Shown: positions 45,649 through 54,461, counted from the first letter of the stretch. The stretch is DNA of 64,000 bases from Planctomycetaceae bacterium (GCA_041398785.1 JAWKUA010000026.1:12946-76945), one strand, 5' to 3'. Notes: generated from the letters alone by a model not told the origin. Numbers and translations: made by a program.

Positions 45649-45786
45649 ATGATTACCCTCATCCAGTATGCACAAGAACGATGTGCTGAAGAACTCCGGA
45701 GTCTGGGTAAATCGGCCACAGGAATCAGGCGCAGTACGATTCCAAAGCGGCTCTGTGAAAGAGCTTCAAAGACTTACAGAATTTAA
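45649..45786 (+). CDS. Possible 45-residue protein
   Basis: An ATG at 45649 opens 45 codons (MITLIQYAQERCAEELRSLG, then SATGIRRSTIPKRL) before TAA. It overlaps the stop of a preceding 34-codon frame by ATGA, which suggests coupling, but there is no clear ribosome-binding site and no family match. It may be a fragment of an island gene. Confidence 0.25.
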   Translation: MITLIQYAQERCAEELRSLGKSATGIRRSTIPKRLCERASKTYRI

Positions 45787-45809
45787 GCGTCGAGACTTAC
45801 AGAATTTAA
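45769..45809 (+). repeat. 18-bp direct repeat
   Basis: AGACTTACAGAATTTAAG occurs twice, at about 45769-45786 and 45792-45809, separated by five bases. It lies at the end of the 45-codon frame and just before the coiled-coil gene. Such a short direct repeat could be a slippage duplication or a protein-binding iteron. Confidence 0.75.
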
Positions 45810-45833
45810 GAAAGTTACCGAACGGGCGTTCCT

Positions 45834-46196
45834 TTGAATTTCAGCCCCGATGAATCGGCGGCGAATCGGGAAGCGAACCTGGCGGAACTAAGAACGAAGC
45901 TTGACGATGCCTCGCTCGAAATGTATTCGGCGAAGCTGAACCTAGTTCGCGCCCGCAAGAGCCAAGAGCTCACGCAGAAGAAACACGAGGACGCGTGCAG
46001 AGCGATGTTGGAAGCGGGGGGCATCCCTGCGGACCTTTGGGACGATTTTCGACTTTCTGAAGACCAGACAGAATGTGCGATGGCTCTCGCTAAATTCGTG
46101 GACACTCATGTAGACGCAATCACGTATCCACAGGATGTTGGAATTGCGATTCCGTTCGATGCGTCAGTCGGTGAACGGTCTCGCATTCGCTGTTAA
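45834..46196 (+). CDS. Small coiled-coil protein of unknown function
   Basis: A frame of 120 codons encodes a charged, helical protein: ANREANLAELRTKLDDASLE and LVRARKSQELTQKKHEDACR suggest a coiled coil over residues 8-55, followed by GGIPADLWDDFRLSEDQT. Only a TTG at 45834 is available as a start, with no strong ribosome-binding site, so it could be a fragment. It matches no family I recognise. Base composition is closer to 50% GC than in the core genes, in keeping with the island. Confidence 0.45.
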   Translation: MNFSPDESAANREANLAELRTKLDDASLEMYSAKLNLVRARKSQELTQKKHEDACRAMLEAGGIPADLWDDFRLSEDQTECAMALAKFVDTHVDAITYPQDVGIAIPFDASVGERSRIRC

Positions 46197-46673
46197 AGAT
46201 ATGCGGCTGGCGACATCAGCCCCAACGCATTTCACAGAAGTCTCTGAATGCGGCTCCCAATTCGTGAAAGCAGGGCTTCGAATCGGCAGATGGTTGTGGG
46301 CTAAATCACAGTCACAGGATCCGCTCGCCCCTCCGGCGCATGTTCACCGGGATCAGCATTGCAGTGCTGGATGAAGCCCCGCCGCGTCCTAAGGCTTTCG
46401 AAGAATCACTCTCTGAAAGCTACGCACGCGATTGCGAAGCTGAAGCGTGGGCGGCAGACAGGAAACTTGATTCTCCGCGTATTCGAACGCTTGGGAGAGT
46501 TTGATGGGTTCAGTAAGCGGTCGACTGCAACCGTGGCGAGTCGAGTGACAGAAGTTGTCGAGAAGCTGCGCCTGGCAGAAAGTTCCTAAAGCTCGGAGAA
46601 CGGACGAAACATTGCACACGTTGAAATCCGTCGCATCGAAGGACATTTATTGTCATCTGCGAACGGAGACGCA
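46197..46673. other. Island segment without a recognisable gene
   Basis: Several open frames of 50-80 codons overlap here, for example from ATG 46201 and from ATG 46340, none with known domains or a convincing start. They may be shreds of small island genes. GC content is visibly lower than in the flanking core genome. Confidence 0.3.
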
Positions 46674-46983
46674 ATGCCGACCGCCAATGCTGAGACACTA
46701 GTCAGTCTCGAACACGCCCGCCATCATCTGATTCCCGGTCGGCCGGATGGAAGACCGGTCAACCCCTTCCATCGTCTGGCGCTTGGATCCGGCGGCTTGA
46801 TAGGCATCGACGGCGAATGCATCAAGCTGCAGCCCGTCGATGTCGGCAGCCGTCATCACGTCAAACGCGATCGACGAATTCTTCCAGGCAGTCACGGCCA
46901 CCAAAGCTGGAGCGCACCGCAGGGCCGCAGAGGTCGCCGCAGGTGTCTCCGACGACGAACTCGCCGCTGCGAGGCTGCAATGA
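46674..46983 (+). pseudogene. DUF1580 (excisionase-like) protein, frameshifted
   Basis: The first block, ETLVSLEHARHHLIPGRPDG then RPVNPFHRLAL and GIDGECIKLQPVDVGSR, and a second block one frame later, VITSNAIDEFFQAVTATKAG then AHRRAAEVAAGVSDDEL, match DUF1580. This is a small planctomycete family related to helix-turn-helix excisionases, found next to integrases and DUF3987 genes. One indel near 46855 splits it. A GGAGA box lies upstream of ATG 46674. It overlaps the next small gene by ATGA, showing that both belonged to one transcription unit. Confidence 0.65.
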
Positions 46984-47132
46984 TGGAAGGCAGCCACGCA
47001 CAAGTCATCGTCAGCGATATCAAAGCGCTCTGGCAGGTTGCTAGGCCAATTGCGGAGATCGCCCGCAACCTGCATTTGCCGGAGTCAATTATTCGCCACG
47101 TCATCGCAACCGGCACGCTGCCGGAATCCTAG
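46980..47132 (+). CDS. Small helix-turn-helix-like island protein
   Basis: This 50-residue protein begins in the stop codon of the DUF1580 remnant (ATGATGG). The segment IKALWQVARPIAEIARNLHL and PESIIRHVIATGTLP fits a helix-turn-helix of the kind that reads a short DNA site. It is intact, unlike its neighbours. A regulatory or excisionase-accessory role is inferred from context only. Confidence 0.5.
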   Translation: MMEGSHAQVIVSDIKALWQVARPIAEIARNLHLPESIIRHVIATGTLPES

Positions 47133-47268
47133 CCGCGATGGAAATCGTCAGCGGATCCGCTGATAACCCGAAAGCAAGCCGTGACTCGCTGTGAGCCACG
47201 GCCGCATTCCGAAACCGCCGTCTGAGACTTTGACCGGTACGCAGACGGCCATTCACGAAAGGGACATT

Positions 47269-47683
47269 ATGTCCACGAAGTACTGCAAACGGAATCCATC
47301 GCGAGGATTTCCGAGAAGACGGAAGGTTCCCACGCACGAAGTCTACCGGGAAGTCTGTCGTGAGATTCGTCACATTCTCAACTGTCAGGACACCGTCACC
47401 GCAGATGACGTGCATCGCAATCTGGAGATTCCCCCCGATGGAATGCCCCAGATTGCTCACGCCTTCCGAGGGGCTGCAGATGGCCGGTGAAATTGTTCTG
47501 GTGACGATCATCAGATCAACGCGCTACGGTCAGAACGGCAATCGAATTGGGGTGTGGCAAAGCGTAAAGCGCGAACCGAAGCGGGCCGGTGAATGGCCGG
47601 TCCCGCTTCTCTCAATCAAAGTTGACCGCGGCATGGTCAGCGGGCAGTACCAATCACCCTGTCAGAGGATGACAAACGCATGA
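47269..47683 (+). pseudogene. Small winged-helix-like island protein with one indel in a G-run
   Basis: ATG 47269 has a good AAAGGG box. The text VTADDVHRNLEIPPDGMP in the first frame continues as GLQMAGEIVLVTIIRSTRYG and NGNRIGVWQSVK one frame later. The two halves together resemble small winged-helix proteins carried by phages and integrative elements. The switch falls at a GGGG run (47470-47473): removing one G restores a single frame of about 137 residues. Without it the product stops at 47490 after 73 residues. Either the run length is miscalled or the gene is inactivated. Confidence 0.55.
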
Positions 47684-47756
47684 TACCGACACTCAGGACT
47701 CTATCCGGGTCGGAAAGCGTTCGCAGCATCATTCCCTCCCGTGATGTCGGTGAAAC

Positions 47757-48215
47757 GTGCGTGAACACCGGCTTCACTGGCGGCTGACAAGAAAAGCAGT
47801 CCGCAATCACGACAACTGCAAGGCGTTCCATTTTCAGCCGGTCACGGTGAATGTCCTTCCCAAAGTCATTCGAGACCAGGTCCTCAGCCTTGCCCGTTCC
47901 ATCGGTTGCGATCCGTCATGCGTGGTTCTGCCGGCACTCACAGTCTGTGCTGGCGTCATCGGGAACGCTCCCCGACTTCGAGTCAAACGAAGCTGGTTCG
48001 CCCCACCGATTATCAGTTCGGCTGCCATCGGTGAAATTGGCACTCAGAAATCACCGCCACTGTGCGCCGTCGTCAAACCGCTGAAGTCTCGGCAGCGAAA
48101 GCAAATTGCAGTGTATCGATCGGACATGGCCAAATACGAAGACGACCTGGCCGCGTACAAGCGTCGGTTGAAGGAATGGACCGAATCCGAGGAAGGCTGC
48201 CTCTGGTATTGCTGA
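47757..48215 (+). pseudogene. DUF3987 helicase/primase-like protein, N-terminal fragment
   Basis: From about 47825 the translation follows the N-terminus of DUF3987 proteins: FQPVTVNVLPKVIRDQVLS, IGCDPSCVVLPALTVCAGVI, GNAPRLRVKRSWFAPP, the GEIGTQKSPPL loop in place of a Walker A-like GxxGTxKSP, and the long helix MAKYEDDLAAYKRRLKEW. DUF3987 proteins are replication-associated ATPases of phages and integrative plasmids and run to 450 or more residues. This one stops after about 152 codons, so most of the ATPase core is missing. The first 20 codons from GTG 47757 look unrelated. It marks the right part of the island. Confidence 0.65.
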
Positions 48216-48311
48216 TGGGTCGCGTTTGGACAGATCCGGTTACGTGCGCGATCCGGTTTGCGGTTCGCAGGTGTCCCGCACGATCGATATGCCGGGCAGG
48301 CGGGAACTCCT

Positions 48312-50744
48312 TCAGTGCTGATCAGCTGATATTCCGAATGGATCGTCCGTGTCGATCACTGGTGAACTTCCAGAGGAGGCTGGTGCGATGCCTGAATCAG
48401 GAACGAAGTATTCCGTTTCAGAAGGCTGTTTCAGAACATCGGTTGCTGCTGCCTGTTCATCGATCCGCCGTTGCACGTAGGAACCGTGCATCAGGCGATC
48501 TTCGCGACCGTCGCCGGCCGCAATGATGATCGCAGAATCCGACAACAGCTTTCGTTCCCGGACATTGATGGCGTGGCAACGCGTTTGGCAGAGTCCGCAG
48601 CCAACACACCGGTCAGCCAGCACGACGGGAGCCTGGTAACCTGTGCCTTCGACAGGAGCGCCGTTTCTGTCGGTCTGAACGCCTACCTGCGTGAATTCAA
48701 TCGCGTCGTACCCGGCGGCGTTACATTCCTGGACGCAAAGATCACAGGCTTCGCGACCGGCGAAAGGCAGGCACGTGGTTTCGTTGACAATCGCCAGGCC
48801 CATCCGAGCCGCTTTCTTTTCTTCCAGCGGAAGTGATCGAATTGCCCCGGTCGGACAAACCTGGCCGCAGGCGTTACAACTGGATTCGCAACCGGCCCAG
48901 TCGGCGACAACCATTGGTGACCAGAGTCCTTCCAGGCCCTGCTGGAATCCTTCCGGCTGCAGGACATTGTTCGGACACGCCTTGAAGCATTCCCCGCAAC
49001 GAATGCACATTTGCAGGAACTGCTGCTCGGGTACGCTGCCGGGCGGACGAACGGGTCGGAACGCGGTGGCGGAGTGCAGGTTTGCGCCGAAAGTCTTCGT
49101 GATGCCGGCCAGACCAAGCCCACCGGCAACCGCCGCGGCGCTTCCTCCGGCAAGGGAAAGGAATCCTCGCCGGCCAAGAGCTGTTTCATTCGTGGACGGA
49201 TCGTTTTCCGTTTTCAGTTCGACGAAATTCCATCGCTCGACAAATTTGATGGCTTCTGTCGGACAGACGCCGCCGCAGGATTCGCACATCGTGCAGTCCG
49301 TTGTGCGAGTCGTGTAGTCCGGCTTGATCGCGTCAAACGGGCAGATTTCGACGCATTTGTTGCAGTTGATGCACGACGATTCGACTTTCCGTTCCGTGAG
49401 ACGAAACACGTTTGCCAGTGAAAACACGGCGCCGCTGGGACAGACGTATTTGCACCAGAACCTCGGACGCAGGAAACCGAGACACAGCACTGCGGCAAAC
49501 AACACCAGTGAAATGAAATGTCCCGAATTCATCGATGGCACAAGATGCCAGCCACGCACCGAACCGTTCTGAATCGGATCGATGGCAAACAACATTCCTC
49601 GCGTGATCACCGGAATGGCCGCGAAGTAGCCGGAAACAAGCACTCCGAACACCGCGCAAATCAGCGTGCCGGCCAGCAGATAGTACTTGATGTGAACCCA
49701 CCAGCCGCCGTCGGGAAACCGAAACCTGGCCACCCGCTTTCCAACAGCCCAGTCGAACAAATCGATCGTCGTTCCCAGCGGGCACAGGTAGCCACAGAAA
49801 CCGCGCGGGACGAGCGCGCACACCAGGAGAATCGCGGCCGCGGAAACCAATGACCAGACCCAGCTGCGAGAAGCCACCGCCGTTGAAATGCTCACCAGCG
49901 GATCGATCAACAGAAAAAACTCGGCGGGAATGACTTCCTTGCGGGCAAGATTGTCGGCGTAATGCGAATGCCAGGCGGCGGGGTCGTCTGCATGAAGTGT
50001 CCAGGGACCATTGCTCGTAAAGAACGCATCGAAGGCCTCGGGAGTCAGTTCGTCATGCGGAATGAGGCGAATTGCGTGACCCGAGAAGCTGCCAACCTGG
50101 AACGAACCGGCACACATCTGCGGCCGGCCGGAACTGCCGGCGTCGACCGCAAAGAGGATGTCACCGGCGCGCACGCTTGTTTCTCCGGAGATTGTTCCGG
50201 CAAGCATGAGGTCGCCGGTCTGCTGATCAAATTCCTGAAACTCCCAGCCGGGAAATCTTGCCCCCGGCGATTTTGGACGGGCGTCGTACGGCCAGCAGAC
50301 GACGAAGAACAGGACGAAAAAAGCCGCGAGACAGCCGGCCTGAACGACTCGTCGAAAAGGTGAAGCCAGCCATGAGATACCCATTCGTCGCAGCGTTCTG
50401 CGGATCAGGCCGCGGCGTTTTGTTGCCCGATCGGACTGCAGCGCAACTGGAATCAGTCTTCGCAGCAATCGGCCCGGCAGGGCATACGAAGCTGTTCGTC
50501 GCGTGGTAAGCCGTCGCAGGACCGGTCCATACCAGTCCAGTCGCAGAATGGCTGCGGATCGCCCCTGATCAAATGTCGTCAGGAACAACAGGACCGAGAT
50601 CGCGAAGAGCACAACACCGAATGTCAGACTCAGCGCGGTGAACCAACGCAGCGGAAAAGGATTCAGCGGAGCATGCGCCAGCGCGGCCGCAAGAATCACC
50701 CCGGACATCGCAGCCATCGCAGCGGAGACGACTCGTCGTCTCAT
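48312..50744 (-). CDS. NapH-NapG-like fused membrane polyferredoxin
   Basis: This 810-residue protein fuses two electron-transfer modules. The N-terminal half is a NapH/NosR-like membrane part with several helices, a PDZ-like periplasmic insert (about 165-265), CGYLCPLGTTIDLFDW and CKYVCPSGAVFSLAN, then two 4Fe-4S motifs CINCNKCVEICP and CTMCESCGGVCP. Near residue 526 a twin-arginine-like stretch GRRGFLSLAGGSAAAVAGG begins the NapG-like half with CIRCGECFKACP, CNACGQVCP, CDLCVQEC and CVGCGLCQTRC. The usual Nap proteins are separate. It starts within the stop codon of the upstream FMN-binding gene (ATGA). No nap or nos catalytic gene is in the window. Expected role: electron relay from quinol across the inner membrane. 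Confidence 0.86.
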   Translation of the reverse strand: MRRRVVSAAMAAMSGVILAAALAHAPLNPFPLRWFTALSLTFGVVLFAISVLLFLTTFDQGRSAAILRLDWYGPVLRRLTTRRTASYALPGRLLRRLIPVALQSDRATKRRGLIRRTLRRMGISWLASPFRRVVQAGCLAAFFVLFFVVCWPYDARPKSPGARFPGWEFQEFDQQTGDLMLAGTISGETSVRAGDILFAVDAGSSGRPQMCAGSFQVGSFSGHAIRLIPHDELTPEAFDAFFTSNGPWTLHADDPAAWHSHYADNLARKEVIPAEFFLLIDPLVSISTAVASRSWVWSLVSAAAILLVCALVPRGFCGYLCPLGTTIDLFDWAVGKRVARFRFPDGGWWVHIKYYLLAGTLICAVFGVLVSGYFAAIPVITRGMLFAIDPIQNGSVRGWHLVPSMNSGHFISLVLFAAVLCLGFLRPRFWCKYVCPSGAVFSLANVFRLTERKVESSCINCNKCVEICPFDAIKPDYTTRTTDCTMCESCGGVCPTEAIKFVERWNFVELKTENDPSTNETALGRRGFLSLAGGSAAAVAGGLGLAGITKTFGANLHSATAFRPVRPPGSVPEQQFLQMCIRCGECFKACPNNVLQPEGFQQGLEGLWSPMVVADWAGCESSCNACGQVCPTGAIRSLPLEEKKAARMGLAIVNETTCLPFAGREACDLCVQECNAAGYDAIEFTQVGVQTDRNGAPVEGTGYQAPVVLADRCVGCGLCQTRCHAINVRERKLLSDSAIIIAAGDGREDRLMHGSYVQRRIDEQAAATDVLKQPSETEYFVPDSGIAPASSGSSPVIDTDDPFGISADQH

Positions 50745-52042
50745 TTCGCACCCCTGGCCAGCGCGCGGGCCGTCGCGTTCACGATGGCCTGCGAGGTGAT
50801 CGTGGCCCCGCTGGTGGCATCGACTCCGTGAATGCTCTGCAGACGGATGATCTGACTCGGCGTATCGGTCAGTGATGCGTAGTACTGTTTCTCCTGGTGA
50901 GCGGTGACTTCAAGCCGTTCGATCTTTCCGGCGGCGACTTTGACTTCGATTTCGAGGCGGCCGTTGTAGCCGATGCTGTCTCCGGAATACGTACCGTCCG
51001 CGACCTTCGTGACATCCGCCCTGTCGAACAGACGAATGGCGTCGATGCTGTCGCGGGCGCGTCCCTTCAGGCGGGTTTCATACTCTTCGTTGCGAAAGCT
51101 GTCGGACTCAATCACCTTCTGATAGTACGTCACGGCATCGTCAAGTCGTCCCGCCCGTCGAAGAGCGTCTCCGGCCAGCAGAAACGCATCGTAGCTGTTC
51201 GAGTAATTCTGAAAGCGATCAGCTAGTCTGACTGCTTCGTCGATCGCACCCATGTCGCCGTACAGTTTGATAGCCCCCATTGACAGCGACTGGCCGCGCA
51301 GCATGTCCATCGCCATCTGCTGATTGCCAAGTCGCCAGTAGCACTCGGCAAGGTGAATTCCGTCGGCGCGCGCGACGCTGGGACTCGCCTTTTCAAACCA
51401 GAACGCAGCGCGCGGATAGTCCTGCAGCAGCGTGAAGTACATCGATCCGAGCGTCCGCATGTCGCGCTGCAGGAGAACCGAATCGTCCCTGTGAAGAGTC
51501 AGGCAGTGATGCACAAGCTTGATGCCGGAATGCCAGCGACCGGGGTTCTCGTTAATAACCGACCAGATGTACTGACCCACGTTTTTCTGGCTTTCCCAGG
51601 TCTTCGTGGGCGGCTTCAGTGGCCAGGACAGGTCGAGAGTTTCGGGATATTCCAGTTTCGTCGCTTCGAACCAATCCGGAGGCGTGGCTCCGGCCGCGTC
51701 GATGATGGCACGCACTTCGTCGGCCGACCGCACCGGCAGACTGTCTTCGCGCGCTGCTGCAAGCGGTGTCAGCACGTGACGTTCCCCGTTAAGCGTGACG
51801 GCGTGGATCCTGCTGAACGAATACGTCCGCGTAAATGTTCGCCGGCCGATCGTCGATTCAAAGTCCAGCTCCCTGGCGTCCTTCCGGATCTGCTTTACCT
51901 GGCCACTCGCCCTGGACCCGTTCAGAAACTCGATCGTGTCCTGAGCCGCAGCGTCGCCACGACCAGGAATGAGAGCGACGATCGTCAGCACGGAGCCGAT
52001 GAGAGCACCTCGACAGACCATTCGATATCGCGAATCAGACAT
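50741..52042 (-). CDS. Exported TPR protein with C-terminal FMN-binding (flavinylation) domain
   Basis: This 433-residue protein has a signal peptide (GALIGSVLTIVALIPG). An N-terminal beta-rich domain (about 35-100, TIEFLNGSRASGQVKQI) is followed by a helical TPR-like region (about 170-330, AAFWFEKASPSVARADGIHL, DDAVTYYQKVIES). The C-terminal FMN-binding domain contains YSGDSIGYNGRLEIEVKV and the covalent flavin attachment motif SGATITS with Thr414. ApbE-type flavin transferases attach FMN to this Thr; no apbE is in the window. The pair with the downstream polyferredoxin (ATGA overlap) makes an extracytoplasmic electron-transfer chain. Start ATG 52042 has a GGGAG box; the frame extends upstream to 52144 without homology. 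Confidence 0.85.
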   Translation of the reverse strand: MSDSRYRMVCRGALIGSVLTIVALIPGRGDAAAQDTIEFLNGSRASGQVKQIRKDARELDFESTIGRRTFTRTYSFSRIHAVTLNGERHVLTPLAAAREDSLPVRSADEVRAIIDAAGATPPDWFEATKLEYPETLDLSWPLKPPTKTWESQKNVGQYIWSVINENPGRWHSGIKLVHHCLTLHRDDSVLLQRDMRTLGSMYFTLLQDYPRAAFWFEKASPSVARADGIHLAECYWRLGNQQMAMDMLRGQSLSMGAIKLYGDMGAIDEAVRLADRFQNYSNSYDAFLLAGDALRRAGRLDDAVTYYQKVIESDSFRNEEYETRLKGRARDSIDAIRLFDRADVTKVADGTYSGDSIGYNGRLEIEVKVAAGKIERLEVTAHQEKQYYASLTDTPSQIIRLQSIHGVDATSGATITSQAIVNATARALARGAK

Positions 52043-52301
52043 TGGACAACTCCCGGTTCCGCTTTGGCCAGTCACGTCAGCTTGTTCGAATCGGAAGACC
52101 GTCCGTTTGGAACGCACAGCATCCGCAGCCACAATTCGGCTCATGCTTCAACGGTGTCAGTAGACGATCCGCATGTCGACTGTGGAGAATAAGCCGCCCT
52201 GCGACTGCGGCAAAGTCGTCGCGACAATTCTGAGCGTTATTCATCGATGCGAGTCAAAGCGGCCGATTCTGAACGTCGCCGACAATGCTGTGTGCTGTGC
52301 G

Positions 52302-54086
52302 TCAGTGAACTTCGGTCGGGACTGGCGGACGTGACGGCACGTTTGTGGACGCGGCATTGAAGCCGCCCTCGCGGGTCTTTCGGTTCAGCACCATTTCGAT
52401 CGAGGATCGGAGGGTTTCGCTGCGGAACGGCTTTTCCAGACGGCCTTCGAAGATTTCAAAGATCTCGGGGTTGTGCGTTTCATTGACCAATCCGCTGCAC
52501 AGAATCACGGGAATGCGGACGCCGTTCCTGCGAAGTTCACGTGTGACCTGGACGCCATTTCGCTGCGGCATCACGTAGTCCATCAGGATGACGTCAAACT
52601 TTCGGTCGCATTGCAGCAATTCCATCGCTGCCGCGCCGTCTTCGACGCCTGTGACGTCAAACTGCATCCCGGTCAGCAGCTGTTTCAATGACCGGCGAAC
52701 CAGGTCGTCATCATCAACAATCAGAATCCGACGCTCCGTCGCGCGCCCGGCCGGCTCGCTGACGAATGCAGTTTCTTCGGGCTCGCTCTTTTCCGGCGCG
52801 ACCGCCGGCAGAAGCACTGTGATCGTTGTCTCGGCGTCGCGTGAGCTGTGAACGTGAATCGTCCCGCCGTGAGTTCGCACGATGCCCAGGACGACCGCCA
52901 GTCCGAAACCATGACCGGACGGCTTCGTCGTAAAGTACGGATCAAACATGAGCGCAAGCGTTTCGTCGTCAATTCCGCATCCGTCGTCGTTAACGTTAAT
53001 CGCCACGTAACGGCCGTCGGTCAGAGGTCTGCCGGCCGTGCTTCCAGCCTGTTCTTCGGATTCGTCAGACACAATCCGTTCGCAGATCGATACCGACACG
53101 TTGCCACCGACAGGCTGCGTGGCATCGGCTGCATTGGCGACGAGATTCATCAGCACCTGCCGGATCTGACCGGCATTGGCCATGACCGTCAGCGGGACCT
53201 TTGAATGGCATTCAAATCGCAGACTAACGTTCTCCCTGACCGACGCCTTCAGCAGTGCCTGCAGATCGTTGGCCAGCGAGCCCACGTCGACAATTTCACG
53301 CCGGACGGGCGACTTTCCGCAATAGAGCAGCATCTGGCCACAGATGTCGGCGGCGTTGGATGCGGCCTTTGTGATCTGTGTGGCGGTTTCCTGAATAGCC
53401 GGCTCGGCGGACGTGGCCTGAATCACCTCGGCGAAGGTATTGATCGCCTGCAGCACATTGTTGAAGTCATGCGCTACGCCGCCGGCCATCAGTCCCAGGC
53501 TTTCGTTCTTCTGTGCCTCGACCAGCCGGGCTTCAGATTCCCGGCGCAGTTTCCTTTCCGCAGTCAGCGACGCGTAGACGTGGCGCGCTGACAGCCGAAC
53601 AACGACAGCACATGTCGGTGCCGTCACGAACAGATGCATCAGGTCTCGCCCGGAACCTTCCAAACCACTGAAGTGCTGTCCCGCCACCCAGACAGCAGCA
53701 CCGAAGAATACTGAGCCGAGAAATACTGCCGTCGAAAAATACAGCAGACCCGTTGTCACGATCAGACAGGTGATTCCCGCCGGAGATTCCGCCGCGGGCG
53801 CCAACACCAGCGGCCACACATGCAGCAGAAACGTCGGGATGATCGCACACGTGACCACAAGATCGAGCTGAGCCGGCGTTCGCACGAACCGCAGCCGATG
53901 TCGGAGAATCAAGAACAGAACCGCCAGAGCTGCGTCGGCGGCGGCCATTTGCCTGCCGACATTTCCGCCATACGCGAACAGCTCTGTTCCCGACGAGAAC
54001 AGGGCAGCGTACGCTCCCAGTTGTAACGCCAGCTCATTGAATCGATAGGCAGGATGGTCCTTCAGGGAATTCGGTTCGGCTTGCAT
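52302..54086 (-). CDS. Membrane hybrid histidine kinase with C-terminal receiver
   Basis: This 594-residue sensor has about six transmembrane helices in the N-terminal 200 residues (a MASE-like integral sensor). A short coiled coil leads to a HisKA region with GGVAHDFNNVLQAI (phospho-accepting His about 228). The ATPase domain follows with NLVANAADATQ, DDGCGID and GHGFGLAVVLG. The C-terminal receiver domain carries ILIVDDDDLVRRSL and the phospho-acceptor Asp in VILMDYVMP. Signal output must go through another phosphotransfer or effector protein not seen here. The start ATG 54086 has a GGGGAGG box upstream. It lies about 260 bases upstream of the electron-transfer pair on the same strand, so a regulatory link is possible but unproven. 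Confidence 0.88.
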   Translation of the reverse strand: MQAEPNSLKDHPAYRFNELALQLGAYAALFSSGTELFAYGGNVGRQMAAADAALAVLFLILRHRLRFVRTPAQLDLVVTCAIIPTFLLHVWPLVLAPAAESPAGITCLIVTTGLLYFSTAVFLGSVFFGAAVWVAGQHFSGLEGSGRDLMHLFVTAPTCAVVVRLSARHVYASLTAERKLRRESEARLVEAQKNESLGLMAGGVAHDFNNVLQAINTFAEVIQATSAEPAIQETATQITKAASNAADICGQMLLYCGKSPVRREIVDVGSLANDLQALLKASVRENVSLRFECHSKVPLTVMANAGQIRQVLMNLVANAADATQPVGGNVSVSICERIVSDESEEQAGSTAGRPLTDGRYVAINVNDDGCGIDDETLALMFDPYFTTKPSGHGFGLAVVLGIVRTHGGTIHVHSSRDAETTITVLLPAVAPEKSEPEETAFVSEPAGRATERRILIVDDDDLVRRSLKQLLTGMQFDVTGVEDGAAAMELLQCDRKFDVILMDYVMPQRNGVQVTRELRRNGVRIPVILCSGLVNETHNPEIFEIFEGRLEKPFRSETLRSSIEMVLNRKTREGGFNAASTNVPSRPPVPTEVH

Positions 54087-54254
54087 CAGTCCAGTACCTC
54101 CCCTTTGCAGTTGTCGGGCCAGGTGTCTCGACAGGAAGTCTCCTGCCGGAAGATAGTGTCCGAATCCATTCAGACGACGAGTCATCGTTTCAACGGATTC
54201 CCTTTGAGGTGCCCTGCCATCGATGACACCGGTCACTCCCGACAGCAGGCTGAT

Positions 54255-54419
54255 TCAGATCTCCATGTTCCTGATGACGTGCAGGAGAGTCGCACGCACG
54301 GTTTGATGCCCTATGTCAAGACGGCGGTCGAGCTCTTCTTCGATCAGGCAATTGCAGTCGCGGAGCAACTGTCGCGTCGTCCAGGAGTCATGTTTCAGGA
54401 GTCCGTCCAGCAGGTCCAT
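54255..54419 (-). pseudogene. DinB-family N-terminal stub
   Basis: A 54-codon minus-strand frame (MDLLDGLLKHDSWTTRQLL, then EEELDRRLDIGHQTVRATLL and HVIRNMEI) matches the first quarter of DinB-type four-helix proteins, which use His residues to bind metal. It ends abruptly after the position where the family continues to about 150 residues. It is too short to fold as a DinB bundle and is probably a truncated relic. Confidence 0.5.
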
Positions 54420-54461
54420 TGCGAAATGTCCTCACCGTCATTTCCGGACAGAAATGTCGCG

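Noticed and set aside
44320..48300. Tyrosine or serine integrase gene for the island
   Set aside because: I searched the frames for integrase motifs and found none; the island appears to have lost it.
48000..48311. Second copy of the tRNA-Lys 3' end as an attR site
   Set aside because: No stretch resembling the T-arm and acceptor end of the tRNA was seen near the right edge of the island.
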